Origin: Lachnospiraceae bacterium
GTDB taxonomy: Bacteria; Bacillota; Clostridia; Lachnospirales; Lachnospiraceae
Length of the DNA stretch: 64,000 bases
Direction: 5' to 3'
Assembly: GCA_022793065.1 (NCBI GenBank)
Contig: JAAWCE010000054.1
Coordinates: forward strand, 21,037 to 85,036
A program made the translations under genes and the position numbers. Below, in pieces: positions 55,096 through 63,894 of this stretch. The first letter of the stretch is position 1. Every line of letters starts with the position of its first letter. The notes below the pieces were generated by a model that worked only from the letters and a program-made list of their open reading frames with translations, was not told the DNA's origin and did not search any database.

Positions 55096-55208
55096 GATGT
55101 TAATGTCTTGTATAAGATATATATCCAATTAGTTCTTCCTGTCCTGTTCATTTCATGTTATAATATGTTACAGGTTTTCTTTCCTTATAGTATGCGTGGA
55201 GGATTTAT

Positions 55209-55271
55209 GTGACATTTCACCAATGGAATTTTTATGTTGATATTTGGGAAAACTATAAGGAAGAATTGTAG
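55209..55271 (+). CDS. Possible 20-residue peptide or gene remnant
   Basis: GTG 55209 lies 6 bases after GGAGG and opens a 20-codon frame rich in aromatic residues (starting MTFHQWNFY) that ends in TAG. A TTATAATATG stretch near 55158 supplies a -10 element. Reading through the stop gives more plausible residues (KKRFNQVWEDNE), so it may be the broken start of a former gene in front of the membrane protein. Confidence 0.25.
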   Translation: MTFHQWNFYVDIWENYKEEL

Positions 55272-55306
55272 AAGAAACGCTTCAATCAGGTTTGGGAGGA
55301 TAACGA

Positions 55307-55786
55307 ATGTTTGGGCATTTTGGATTTTCGTATACGGGGTTTGTATTTTTGCTGTTTTTATTTATTCCCAATATCATATGGTCAGGAAAAAAGCCGCAAG
55401 GATATACGGCAGAAAATGAAAATAGAGTTTTGCTGTTTATGGAAAGATTGGGGGAAATGCTGACCTGTTGCTGTGCATTGGTGTTTTCTGACTTTAACAT
55501 ACATGAATGGACATTGTGGTCTTTGTGGTTGATTGCTGCCTTTATTTTGATGATAATGTATGAAATATGGTGGGTATGTTATTTTAGAAGTGAACGTACA
55601 TTAGCGGACTTTTACAGCGATTTTTTAGGGATACCCCTTGCTGGAGCAACATTGCCGGTGATTGCATTTTTTATGCTGGGCCTGTATGGCAGAGTTGTGT
55701 TAATGTTAATAGCAACGCTGATTTTAGGTATTGGTCATATTGGCATACATATGCAGCATAAAAAAGAACTTGAGGACTATATCTGA
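55307..55786 (+). CDS. Four-helix membrane protein, unknown function
   Basis: A 159-residue protein with four hydrophobic segments (about 6-24, 47-60, 69-91 and 105-145, the last possibly two). No motif is recognised. The ribosome site is GGGAGGA. It sits 14 bases before the arr gene and might be co-transcribed with it. Confidence 0.6.
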   Translation: MFGHFGFSYTGFVFLLFLFIPNIIWSGKKPQGYTAENENRVLLFMERLGEMLTCCCALVFSDFNIHEWTLWSLWLIAAFILMIMYEIWWVCYFRSERTLADFYSDFLGIPLAGATLPVIAFFMLGLYGRVVLMLIATLILGIGHIGIHMQHKKELEDYI

Positions 55787-55800
55787 AAGGAGACTTACAA

Positions 55801-56211
55801 ATGGATGAAAAAATTATATTTAGCCCTGGATCTTTTTTTCATGGAACGAAAGCGGATTTAAAGACAGGTGATTTTTTGACGAAGGGGTTTTTATCCAATT
55901 ATGCGGACAGGACAGCAAAGTACGTTTATTTTGCAGGGACATTGGATGCAGCCATATGGGGTGCGGAACTGGCAGCAGGGGATGGTAAGCAGCGAATATA
56001 TGTGGTTGAGCCCACAGGCACGTATGAAGATGATCCAAATGTGACAGATAAGAAATTTCCTGGTAATCCCACAAAGTCATACCGCACACAGGCGCCGTTA
56101 AAGATTATTGGTGAAGTGGTGGGCTGGAATGGGCATGCCCAAGAGGTATTGCAGAATATGAAGGATCATCTGAAAAAGCTGGACAGTATGGGGATTGGGG
56201 CAATTGAATAG
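55801..56211 (+). CDS. arr: Rifamycin ADP-ribosyltransferase (Arr family)
   Basis: Arr inactivates rifamycins by moving ADP-ribose from NAD onto the C23 hydroxyl. The 136-residue protein has FFHGTKADLKTGD, TLDAAIWGAELAAG, VVEPTGTYEDDPNVTDKK, and PGNPTKSYRTQ, the chief conserved blocks of Mycobacterium Arr in the same order. Length is right for a complete enzyme, and AAGGAG precedes the ATG. It is followed by its own terminator. Whether it confers resistance in this host cannot be seen from sequence. Confidence 0.9.
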   Translation: MDEKIIFSPGSFFHGTKADLKTGDFLTKGFLSNYADRTAKYVYFAGTLDAAIWGAELAAGDGKQRIYVVEPTGTYEDDPNVTDKKFPGNPTKSYRTQAPLKIIGEVVGWNGHAQEVLQNMKDHLKKLDSMGIGAIE

Positions 56212-56237
56212 TTTTGCAGCAAATGAAGCATTATAGG

Positions 56238-56275
56238 AAAAGCATCAGCCGGTATGGAGTGGCTGGTGCTTTTTA
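56238..56275 (+). terminator. Intrinsic terminator after arr
   Basis: AAAGCATCAGCC pairs with GGCTGGTGCTTT around a 10-base loop and runs into TTTTTATG. Confidence 0.8.
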
Positions 56276-56439
56276 TGTAATAAGAGAAGCGTGATAAGAG
56301 ATCAGAGAGGTAACAAGAGGTATTGCAAAGTATACTGGAAAAAATACAATGTGTTCCAAAAGAAAAAAGTGGAAGGGATTTTCTGGTATGATTAATAAAT
56401 CTGTGTGAAGTCGCAGATATAAATATCTAATAGAAGAGG

Positions 56440-57843
56440 ATGAAAGAGATGGAGTTGTTTGAAGCACGGAAGGCGTTTATCGAAAACGAAAAAGAAGCAA
56501 ACTGGTATGCGGCAAAGTGTCTGGTGATGTGTACCATAGTGTGCGCAGCGTCGTGGATTTTGACATTGCTGCATATTTTTACGGTTCCGGTGAACATTAT
56601 GAATGTGGCAATGCCGATAATTATCCTGTGCTTTTTAATGCCTACTCTGTTGTGCAGAGTTACGGGCGGGGAGAAATTATGGATGAAGTATGTGGTACTG
56701 TTCTGTGCCATCATGGGAGTTTTTGTATTGTCCTGTGCCATGCCCAAGCATGGGGTACTGGTTTGGACACTGCCGTTAATGTTAAGCTGTCATTATTATT
56801 CCAAAAATCTGACCAGAATTACGCTTGTAGTATCCCAGGTATTGTTTTCCGGTTCTATATACATAGGTATGTTTTATGGGGAATGGGATCAGGTTTTACT
56901 GGACAGCGCGTATTATGCGGGACCAAGGGTGGTGACTGGCGAGCTACTCTACAACGCTACAATTTTCTTTGTGTTAAGCCGTGCAGCCATCTTATGGGGA
57001 TTGTCTTCCATTTGTACCACATTGGCCGGGAGGACAAGAGTGTTGCTGGAACGCCAGGCGAAGGACAGTGAGGAGCGTCAGCGCATTGAAACGGAACTGG
57101 ATGTTGCAAACAGGATTCAGGCGGATATGCTGCCATGTATTTTTCCGGCGTTTCCTGAACGGCCGGAGTTTGACATTTATGCTTCTATGGCGCCGGCAAA
57201 GGAGGTTGGAGGAGATTTCTATGACTTCTTTATGGTGGATAAGCGGCATCTTGCTATTGTAATTGCGGATGTGTCGGGGAAAGGTGTCCCGGCAGCCTTG
57301 TTTATGGTAATAGGCAAGACTTTAATTAAGGACCATACGAAACCTGAAACATCTTTGGGGGATGTTTTTTCTGAGGTGAATGATTTACTCTGTGATTCTA
57401 ATAATGAGGGATTATTTATTACGGCTTTTGAGGGGGTACTTGACCTTGTCACAGGGGAGCTGCGCTATGTGAACGCGGGACATGAAATTCCGTTTATTTC
57501 CAGAGAAGGAAAACCATATGAGCCATATAAAATAGCGCCTGGATTTGTTCTTGCGGGTATGGAAAATATGAAATATCGCAGCGGTAGTATACAGCTTATG
57601 CCTGGGGATAAGATATTCCAATATACGGACGGAATTACGGAAGCCACAAACAAGAAAAATCAGTTATATGGAATGGAACGTTTGAGAAGAATTCTTGAAC
57701 AAAATACGGCAAATACACCAAAAGGGCTGCTGGCTGCCGTGAAGGAGGATATTGATGTCTTCGTAGACAGTGCGCCCCAGTTTGATGATATTACCATGCT
57801 CTGCGTGGAGTTCGTGAAGAGGATGGAGATGGATGAGTGCTAA
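56440..57843 (+). CDS. Membrane SpoIIE-type (PP2C-like) serine phosphatase
   Basis: Residues about 25-200 hold five or six hydrophobic helices, and a short coiled linker (ELDVANRIQADMLP) follows. The PP2C/SpoIIE phosphatase domain covers about 230-460 with the metal-binding Asp residues in GGDFYDFF, ADVSGKG, YTDGITEA and FDDITML. Such proteins act on anti-anti-sigma factors or in signalling to gene expression. The partner anti-sigma genes are not nearby. A cyclic-nucleotide-binding protein follows and may be a cognate sensor. ATG 56449 is an alternative start with better spacing to AGAGG. Confidence 0.88.
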   Translation: MKEMELFEARKAFIENEKEANWYAAKCLVMCTIVCAASWILTLLHIFTVPVNIMNVAMPIIILCFLMPTLLCRVTGGEKLWMKYVVLFCAIMGVFVLSCAMPKHGVLVWTLPLMLSCHYYSKNLTRITLVVSQVLFSGSIYIGMFYGEWDQVLLDSAYYAGPRVVTGELLYNATIFFVLSRAAILWGLSSICTTLAGRTRVLLERQAKDSEERQRIETELDVANRIQADMLPCIFPAFPERPEFDIYASMAPAKEVGGDFYDFFMVDKRHLAIVIADVSGKGVPAALFMVIGKTLIKDHTKPETSLGDVFSEVNDLLCDSNNEGLFITAFEGVLDLVTGELRYVNAGHEIPFISREGKPYEPYKIAPGFVLAGMENMKYRSGSIQLMPGDKIFQYTDGITEATNKKNQLYGMERLRRILEQNTANTPKGLLAAVKEDIDVFVDSAPQFDDITMLCVEFVKRMEMDEC

Positions 57844-57879
57844 AACAAAAACAGTTTTGAAAGGAAAGCAGGAGATAGT

Positions 57880-58341
57880 ATGGAAGAAGCCAGAATGAAA
57901 GTTTTCTATGAGGATGAAATGATAATACGGGAGGGAGAAATTTATCATGAAATGTATAAAATAGTATCCGGTTCTGTGGCAGTTTATTTGCGATATGGTG
58001 AAAAGGACGAACATTTGATTGGAATTATTTCAAAATCAAAGTGTTTTGGGGAGATAAATGTGCTTTCTAACCAACCCAGTATTTATACGGTGATTGCTTA
58101 TGACGAAGTTCTTTTGATGCGGATTACAAAGGATTCTCTGGAAGAGTTTATTGCAAATAACCCTAAAAATGCCATTGACATCATGCAGAATATGGTACAT
58201 ACAAATATGCTGATGCAGAAAAATATAGGTCTGCTGCTGAATGATATCTATGAAAAGCAGGATATCAATAAAAGGAGGACGGAAGAGATTAAGAAAAAGA
58301 TTATGCAATATAGTATAAGCGGTTTCGGTGTTTTGCATTAA
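57880..58341 (+). CDS. Cyclic-nucleotide-binding-domain protein
   Basis: A single Crp-type beta-roll of about 115 residues (EGEIYHEMYKIVSGSVAVYL, later CFGEINVLSNQPS in the phosphate-binding cassette position) plus a C-terminal helical tail. There is no helix-turn-helix, so it is not a DNA-binding Crp. The cassette lacks the Arg usual for cAMP contact, so the ligand may differ or be absent. It sits 36 bases after the phosphatase gene and is probably co-transcribed with it as its regulatory partner. Confidence 0.82.
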   Translation: MEEARMKVFYEDEMIIREGEIYHEMYKIVSGSVAVYLRYGEKDEHLIGIISKSKCFGEINVLSNQPSIYTVIAYDEVLLMRITKDSLEEFIANNPKNAIDIMQNMVHTNMLMQKNIGLLLNDIYEKQDINKRRTEEIKKKIMQYSISGFGVLH

Positions 58342-58649
58342 AACCTATAGTGTGATGAAATCATAGAAAATATGATATATTTGTGGGCACAGACATGCAA
58401 GCCCAGGGTGGGGATGGTGATTGTGGAACTGTTATAAACACTTTTGAGAAAAGTAACAAAAATTGTCATTGCTGAATAGTATGGAATAATATTAAGATAA
58501 TTGGCTGGGGAAACGGATGGAGTAATAAAGTGATAACTGAAATGAAGTGATCAGAATCGAAAGTTTGGCTGGAAAAAGTTGTAAAAAATTCTAATAAGAA
58601 AGGCCAAGATGGGATTGAGCGGGAATATAGACTGGGAGGGGATTGGGAA
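58342..58649. other. Intergenic region before the subtilisin-like protease
   Basis: 308 bases with no credible gene. A possible promoter is TTGTCA (about 58464) with ATAATA 17 bases on. GGGAGGGG at about 58634-58641 is the protease ribosome site. Nothing else is evident. Confidence 0.4.
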
Positions 58650-60335
58650 ATGGATTGTATGGAAAAGGCGCTTTCAAATAATTATTATAACGTAATTACA
58701 GATTTCCCTGTATACTTGCTGGATAATTCTGAGTTTGATATATGTTATCACCAGATTGAGAATTTTCATCTTGTTTATATCAGTGAAGATGATATTAGAA
58801 ATACAAGTGAGTATTTTTATGATTATAGAGGGATACCAAAGGTTTATGGGTTAATGCAGGAATTTGGTACGGACGCCTTTGACCCTAACAGTTTAATTGT
58901 CAGCGGAATCACACAGATTCAACGAGAACCATTGAGCCTGACCGGGCAGGGGGTAATTATATGTGTGATTGATACGGGAATTGATTATACCAATCCGGTT
59001 TTCCGGGACAGTGAAGGGAATAGTCGAATATTGGCCATATGGGACCAAACCATACAGACAGGCCCCATACCAAAAGGCTTTTTCTTTGGAACGGAATATA
59101 CAAGAGAGGATATTAACCGTGCATTGCAAACAGAAGATCCTTATATGATTGTACCAAGTAAGGATGAAATTGGACATGGAAGTACTATGGCGGGAGTGGC
59201 AGCGGGGACAAGGCTGAGCGGGGGAATCAATTATACAGGAGCTGCGCCCGATGCAGATATTGTGGTAGTAAAATTAAAAGAGTGTAAGCCATATTTGAGA
59301 GACTTTTATCTGGTACCGTCGGGAGTGCCGGCTTATGAAGAGGGGGATATTATGCTGGCCGTACAATATGCGGACAGTTTTGCAAGAGAGTTTCGGCGTC
59401 CTGTAGTGATTTGTTTAGGGCTGGGCACTAATTATGGTGATCATACCGGAAGAGCGCCTCTGCCGCGATATCTGGATTTTGTGGCGTCAAAGCGCAGCCG
59501 TGCAGTGGTGGTTTCAGGGGGAAATGAAGGAAATGCTTCCCACCATTTTCAGGGAGATATGAAAGAACAGAGTCGAATAGGACCTAATAGCGTACCGGTG
59601 GAAGTTAGAGTAGGTGAAAATTCGGAGGGGTTTCTTCTGGAATTTTGGGGAAATGTGCCTGATATATTTACAATATCTGTGCGTTCTCCCGGTGGAGAAT
59701 CAATTCCGGCGCTTCGACTGGGAATTCAGGATAGTATTACTTATGGTTTTGTATATGAAAGAACTAAAATTACCATAGCGGGGATGTTGGTGGAACCGGC
59801 ATCTGGGGAAGAATTGATTTTGATGCGGGTTGTGGCGCCTACGCCTGGCATCTGGACGTTTCAGGTGGAGGCTTCGGGAGATATTTATAATGGTACGTTC
59901 CATATGTGGCTTCCAATTACACAATTTTTAAATGTGCCGGTGTATTTTCTGGAGGCAACTCCTTATATCACGCTAACGGAGCCGGCCATGGCCGAGAATG
60001 TGATCAGTGTATCTGCTTATGATGCGTCCAATAATAGTTTCTATATTGAATCCGGCAGGGGATTTACAAGGACAGGAATTATAAAACCGGATTTTGCGGC
60101 GCCGGGAGTAAATGTTTCTACCATCCGCGGAAACCAGTCTGGTACTTCCCTGGCGGCGGCAATAACGGCAGGGGCAGTGGCACAATTTATGCAGTGGGCG
60201 GTTGTAGAAGGAAATAACCCGATGGTTGCAAGTCGGGAGATTAAGAATTATTTTATCCGGGGAGCATCCAGGAATTATGATATTACTTTTCCGAATAGAG
60301 AATGGGGGGATAATGTTATTATAGTGTCAAGTTAG
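58650..60335 (+). CDS. S8 family (Csp-like subtilisin) protease with altered C-terminus
   Basis: Subtilase with an intact triad: Asp108 in VIDTGID, His176 in EIGHGSTMAG and Ser near 507 in GTSLAAAITAG. The large insertion between His and Ser (a jelly-roll-like segment, about 310-430) is typical of the clostridial CspB group, which in spore formers processes germination proteins; many gut Clostridia carry extra copies of unknown role. The protein ends REWGD followed by seven residues, where related proteins usually continue REWGYG plus 15-20 more. A 21-bp inverted repeat begins at this point, so the end was probably replaced by an insertion. Confidence 0.87.
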   Translation: MDCMEKALSNNYYNVITDFPVYLLDNSEFDICYHQIENFHLVYISEDDIRNTSEYFYDYRGIPKVYGLMQEFGTDAFDPNSLIVSGITQIQREPLSLTGQGVIICVIDTGIDYTNPVFRDSEGNSRILAIWDQTIQTGPIPKGFFFGTEYTREDINRALQTEDPYMIVPSKDEIGHGSTMAGVAAGTRLSGGINYTGAAPDADIVVVKLKECKPYLRDFYLVPSGVPAYEEGDIMLAVQYADSFAREFRRPVVICLGLGTNYGDHTGRAPLPRYLDFVASKRSRAVVVSGGNEGNASHHFQGDMKEQSRIGPNSVPVEVRVGENSEGFLLEFWGNVPDIFTISVRSPGGESIPALRLGIQDSITYGFVYERTKITIAGMLVEPASGEELILMRVVAPTPGIWTFQVEASGDIYNGTFHMWLPITQFLNVPVYFLEATPYITLTEPAMAENVISVSAYDASNNSFYIESGRGFTRTGIIKPDFAAPGVNVSTIRGNQSGTSLAAAITAGAVAQFMQWAVVEGNNPMVASREIKNYFIRGASRNYDITFPNREWGDNVIIVSS

Positions 60336-60474
60336 AGGAAATCCTGAAAAGTCAAGGGGTTCCGCTGATTTCGTCCAAGAGAAAAACTGCCGTGAAAACG
60401 GCAAAACAGGGTAAAATGCACTGATTAAATACTCTGTGACAAAGAAATCAGGCAACTTGACACTATAATAACAT
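60313..60474. repeat. 21-bp perfect inverted repeat bounding about 160 bases
   Basis: The 21-base sequence 60313-60333 (core ATAGTGTCAAGTT) is exactly the reverse complement of 60454-60474 (core AACTTGACACTAT). The left copy covers the last codons of the protease gene. A third, partial copy (TTTAGTGTCAGTTG) lies at about 60536-60550. This looks like the terminal repeat system of an insertion element or the left end of the mobile element that follows. Between the arms is a GCCGT-GAAA-ACGGC hairpin (60388-60401). Confidence 0.7.
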
Positions 60475-60658
60475 AACCCATTCTAAAATGTTTGTCTATA
60501 GAAAATCTTTTATTTTTCATATGTCTTATTCTGATATTTAGTGTCAGTTGTCAAGAGATTCCAAAACCTATTTACCCAAACCCAATTTACGTTTACCAAA
60601 GATAAATATAAGAAGTAAGTTATGCCTTAATAAGCAGGCGAAAGAAAGGAGTACACGA

Positions 60659-61468
60659 ATGGCAAAAATAATTGCGGTAATGAATGAGAAGGGAGGTGTA
60701 GGAAAGTCCGCAACGGCTTCCACTCTTGCGTATCTTCTGGCAAAGCGTGGAAAGAAGACAGCGTTAATTGACTTTGACGGTCAGGGACATTCCAGTATTA
60801 TTTATGGTGTAAAAAATACAAATAAGCTGGAGGTAACAATCAATACACTGCTTCGGAAAGTCATAGAGGACGAGCCTCTTCCAGAACCGGACAGCTATAT
60901 TTTAAAGCATAAAAGCGGTGTAGAAGTGATTCCATCGAATTCTCAGCTTTTTACATTGGAAAGAAATTTATGCAACGTTGATTTCAGGGAAAGAATATTG
61001 TCCAAGTACACGGATACAATTAAGGACAGGTATGAATATATGATTATTGACTGTATGCCTCAGATGGGGACACCCATGATTAATGTAATGATGTGTGCGG
61101 ATAGTATTATTGTACCTACACAGGCGGAACTTTTGTCCACTCAGGGACTTGCGGAACTGTGGAAGCATTACCAGATTATTCAGAAAAATAGTAATCATAA
61201 CTTACGCATTGAAGGGATTTTAATTACTATGGATTCTCCGAATACGATTGTGTCAGCGCAGGTATGTCAGTTAATTAATCAAGGATTTGCGAGTATGGTT
61301 CCGATTTTTAAGACACATATTCCTCGTTCAATAAAGGTGGCGGAGGCGGTGTTGTATCATAAGACTATATGTGAGTTTATGCCGGACAATCCGGCTGCGA
61401 TAGCCTATGAGAAGTTTGCGGATGAGCTTTTGAGGAAGGAAGGGATGGAGGTGTGTGTAGTTGGGTAA
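60659..61468 (+). CDS. ParA/Soj family ATPase of a mobile element
   Basis: Residues 1-16 include the deviant Walker A motif NEKGGVGKSATAS; DFDGQGHSS is the switch I-like block, and IIDCMPQMGTP the Walker B region. Length (269) is standard. The start ATG 60659 follows AAAGGAG; an upstream open frame has no ribosome site. It overlaps parB by 8 bases. Such ParAB pairs on integrative elements and plasmids aid maintenance. Confidence 0.92.
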   Translation: MAKIIAVMNEKGGVGKSATASTLAYLLAKRGKKTALIDFDGQGHSSIIYGVKNTNKLEVTINTLLRKVIEDEPLPEPDSYILKHKSGVEVIPSNSQLFTLERNLCNVDFRERILSKYTDTIKDRYEYMIIDCMPQMGTPMINVMMCADSIIVPTQAELLSTQGLAELWKHYQIIQKNSNHNLRIEGILITMDSPNTIVSAQVCQLINQGFASMVPIFKTHIPRSIKVAEAVLYHKTICEFMPDNPAAIAYEKFADELLRKEGMEVCVVG

Positions 61469-62480
61469 GCCGAAGATACATATGGAAGACTTCAGCGATA
61501 TGCTGAATTTTGAACCGGAGGCAGTACCCTCACAGAATCAGGAAGATGTTCCAGCCCAGTCCGGTATATTGGAAATGAATTTTGAGCAGATGGAGCCGTT
61601 TCCGAACCATAAGTTTAAACTGTATGAAGGCCAACAGCTTGCCGACATGGTGGAGAGCATACGGCAGTTTGGAATCTTGCTGCCCCTAATCTTGTGGCAT
61701 ACAGGTGAAGGAAAATATATCATATTGAGTGGACATAATCGTTGTCATGCGGCAAAACTTGTGGGAATTGACAAAGGCCCTGTGATCGTGAAAGAAAATC
61801 TTTCTTATGAAGATGCAGTGCTGATTGTGACAGAAACCAATCTGCGTCAGAGGTCTTTTACGGATATGAGCCATTCAGAGAGAGCTTTCTGTCTGGCGCA
61901 GCACTATAAAGCTTTAAAAGCACAGGGTAGAAGAAGTGACCTTTTAGAAGAGATTGAAGTACTCTTAAACCCCCATGAAATCAAAGGAAACACAACTACT
62001 GTTCAAGTTGAACAGAGGTTGGAGAGCCGGGAAAAGTTAGGACAGGAATACGGACTATCCGCATCGAAAGTGGGCAGGTATGTTAGAATAGCGTCTTTGA
62101 TTGAACCGCTGCTTTGCAGGGTGGATACAGGAGAAATATCTTTTCTTGCCGCTTATGACCTATCCTTTATAGAAGATTTGGAAAAGCAGAAGCGGATAGT
62201 GAAATTGATGGAATTGGAAAACTATAAATTGGATATGAAAAAAGCCGAGCTTCTCCGAAGCTATTATGAAACGGGGAAACTGAGTGACACGGCTATTGCA
62301 GAGATACTTTCCGGCGAGAAAAGCCAGAGACGAAAAACAAGTAAGCCGCAGCCTTTTAAGGTCAAGCCAACAGTAATCACCAAGTATTTTACTGAAGGCC
62401 AGAGCGCAAAAGAGATTGAGGACACCATAGAAAGGGCATTGGCATTATACTTTGAAATGCAGGAACAGAACTTTAAATAG
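61461..62480 (+). CDS. ParB/Spo0J family partition protein of a mobile element
   Basis: The N-terminal ParB domain includes PFPNHKFKLYEGQQLADMV, then IILSGHNRCHAAKLVG and ETNLRQRSFTDMSHSERAF. A helix-turn-helix follows (YGLSASKVGRYVRIASLI) and a C-terminal dimerisation region. Start is TTG 61461 inside parA, with GGAGG about 8 bases upstream. It matches the ParB type on conjugative elements of gut Clostridia. Confidence 0.92.
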   Translation: MGKPKIHMEDFSDMLNFEPEAVPSQNQEDVPAQSGILEMNFEQMEPFPNHKFKLYEGQQLADMVESIRQFGILLPLILWHTGEGKYIILSGHNRCHAAKLVGIDKGPVIVKENLSYEDAVLIVTETNLRQRSFTDMSHSERAFCLAQHYKALKAQGRRSDLLEEIEVLLNPHEIKGNTTTVQVEQRLESREKLGQEYGLSASKVGRYVRIASLIEPLLCRVDTGEISFLAAYDLSFIEDLEKQKRIVKLMELENYKLDMKKAELLRSYYETGKLSDTAIAEILSGEKSQRRKTSKPQPFKVKPTVITKYFTEGQSAKEIEDTIERALALYFEMQEQNFK

Positions 62481-62514
62481 TCCAGCTAAGAAATGTCAAG
62501 AGAAAATTTAAAAA

Positions 62515-62640
62515 CAGTCTCGGAACGGGGGTGCAATGTGTCTTTCAGACACAGAGAAGGGTTTTTAGACGCAAAAGCGGCTGAATAACCCTTCCCTCAT
62601 AGGGGCACCGAAGTGCAGAGATGGTACTGGAATAGGAGGA
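62515..62640 (+). ncRNA. Structured leader RNA, copy B, before the mobile-element helicase-type gene
   Basis: Second copy of the element at 2293-2403. Matching stems: GTCTC (62517-62521) with GAGAT (62618-62622); GGTGC (62530-62534) with GCACC (62605-62609); GAAGGG (62556-62561) with CCCTTC (62589-62594). An extra 7-bp hairpin TGTGTCT/AGACACA (62537-62553) is inserted between the second and third stems. Conserved single-strand blocks and the terminal GGAATAGGAGGA are the same as in copy A. The stem sequences differ but stay complementary. It ends at the ribosome site of the TTG-started gene at 62647. Confidence 0.75.
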
Positions 62641-63412
62641 AGCGGCTTGAACAGAGCAACCAGTTTAGCAGAGCTATATAAAGCATCGGTGCAAAAATAT
62701 ACCAGGAATCCGAAGGAATGGAAGGGCCTGTTATCCTGTGTGGCAAGGTTTTACAAGCGTTCCTTTGATAATGCAGTACTAATTTATGCACAGAGGCCAA
62801 ACGCCACGCAGCTCGGAACTTTTGACGAGTGGCATGATAGAAGGGTGGGGCGGAGTATCAATAGGGGAGCAAAGAGCATTGCGGTTATCGACATGGTAAA
62901 TCCTAACGCCAGCATAAAATATCTGTTTGATTTTATGGATACCAACGGAAGTGTTCAATCATATCGCAACTTGCAGAAGTATTTGTGGGAACTTGAAGAG
63001 CAATACCATCCCAGTATCCTCATACGATTTCAGGAAAGGTATCACACAACTGTTTCCAGCATGGAAGCCTGTCTGTATGAATTGACAGATAGGCGGGTGA
63101 GGGAAGTGCTTGTACCATATATGGAAGACTTTAAGATTAGAGATGAAACAAATCCACTTTATGGGATGCCGGAAGAGGCGGTAAAAGCAGAGTTCACGGA
63201 CATGGTGATAGAAAGTGTAGCATACACTGTATTTTCAAAATGTGGGCTTTCTGTGGGAATGTTTGCAGATGATAGTTTTGAAAATATAAGCAATTATAAC
63301 AGCCTTCAGATGTTTATGGCACTGGGAAACTATACAGTTTCCATTGCAAGGCCCATACTGAAAGAAATATTCCAGGAAATCCAGAACATAAAAATGGAAA
63401 GGAGTAAACTCT

Positions 63413-63790
63413 ATGGAAATGGAACCATTGATGGATTTCATATACAGACAGGGAGAGGACGGGATGATGTATCCAGAAATCAGGATATCGGAGAATCCGC
63501 AGGACGACCAAATGCCAGTGGGACGGTTCGGACAACGATGGAAGGAGTTCATGATGGAGAAACATGCACACCGGCTTTCGGAACTGGTAGCACAGGGGAA
63601 GATCAACGAAATCATACTTCAAGTGGACAGGGAAGCGGAACAGAAGAAAGAGACACTGGTACAGGAACTTTTGCGTATTCGGCCTCTGCCGGAAACGGAG
63701 GACACAATGAAGAGAGCCGGACATATGAACATGATAACGAAAGAGGCGGAAGAAATCGTGATGTATCAGGTAGTGCTGAAAATCAGATAG
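63413..63790 (+). CDS. tnpV: TnpV family transposon protein
   Basis: A 125-residue protein with MEPLMDFIYRQGEDGM, YPEIRISEN, GRFGQRWKEFMMEKH and HMNMITKEAEEIVMYQV, the family pattern of TnpV (a small helical protein of Tn4451-type and related clostridial mobile elements; function uncertain). AAAGGAG sits 8 bases before ATG 63413, and a terminator follows the stop at once. It occupies a different frame within the truncated helicase-type gene. Confidence 0.8.
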   Translation: MEMEPLMDFIYRQGEDGMMYPEIRISENPQDDQMPVGRFGQRWKEFMMEKHAHRLSELVAQGKINEIILQVDREAEQKKETLVQELLRIRPLPETEDTMKRAGHMNMITKEAEEIVMYQVVLKIR

Positions 63791-63819
63791 AATACCCGAT
63801 TCCCCCTCAGAAAACACAG

Positions 63820-63861
63820 TCACCCATAGATGGTTTAAAACCGTCTATGGGTGATTTTTTT
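63820..63861 (+). terminator. Intrinsic terminator after tnpV
   Basis: TCACCCATAGA pairs with TCTATGGGTGA around a GG...CC-closed loop and is followed by TTTTTTT. Confidence 0.85.
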
Positions 63862-63894
63862 ATCGGCTTTAGCCGGTTGAGTGCGTCGGAGTTT

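Noticed and set aside
60388..60401. Terminator after the protease gene
   Set aside because: The GCCGT/ACGGC hairpin has a stable GAAA loop but no following T-run on either strand within the usual distance.
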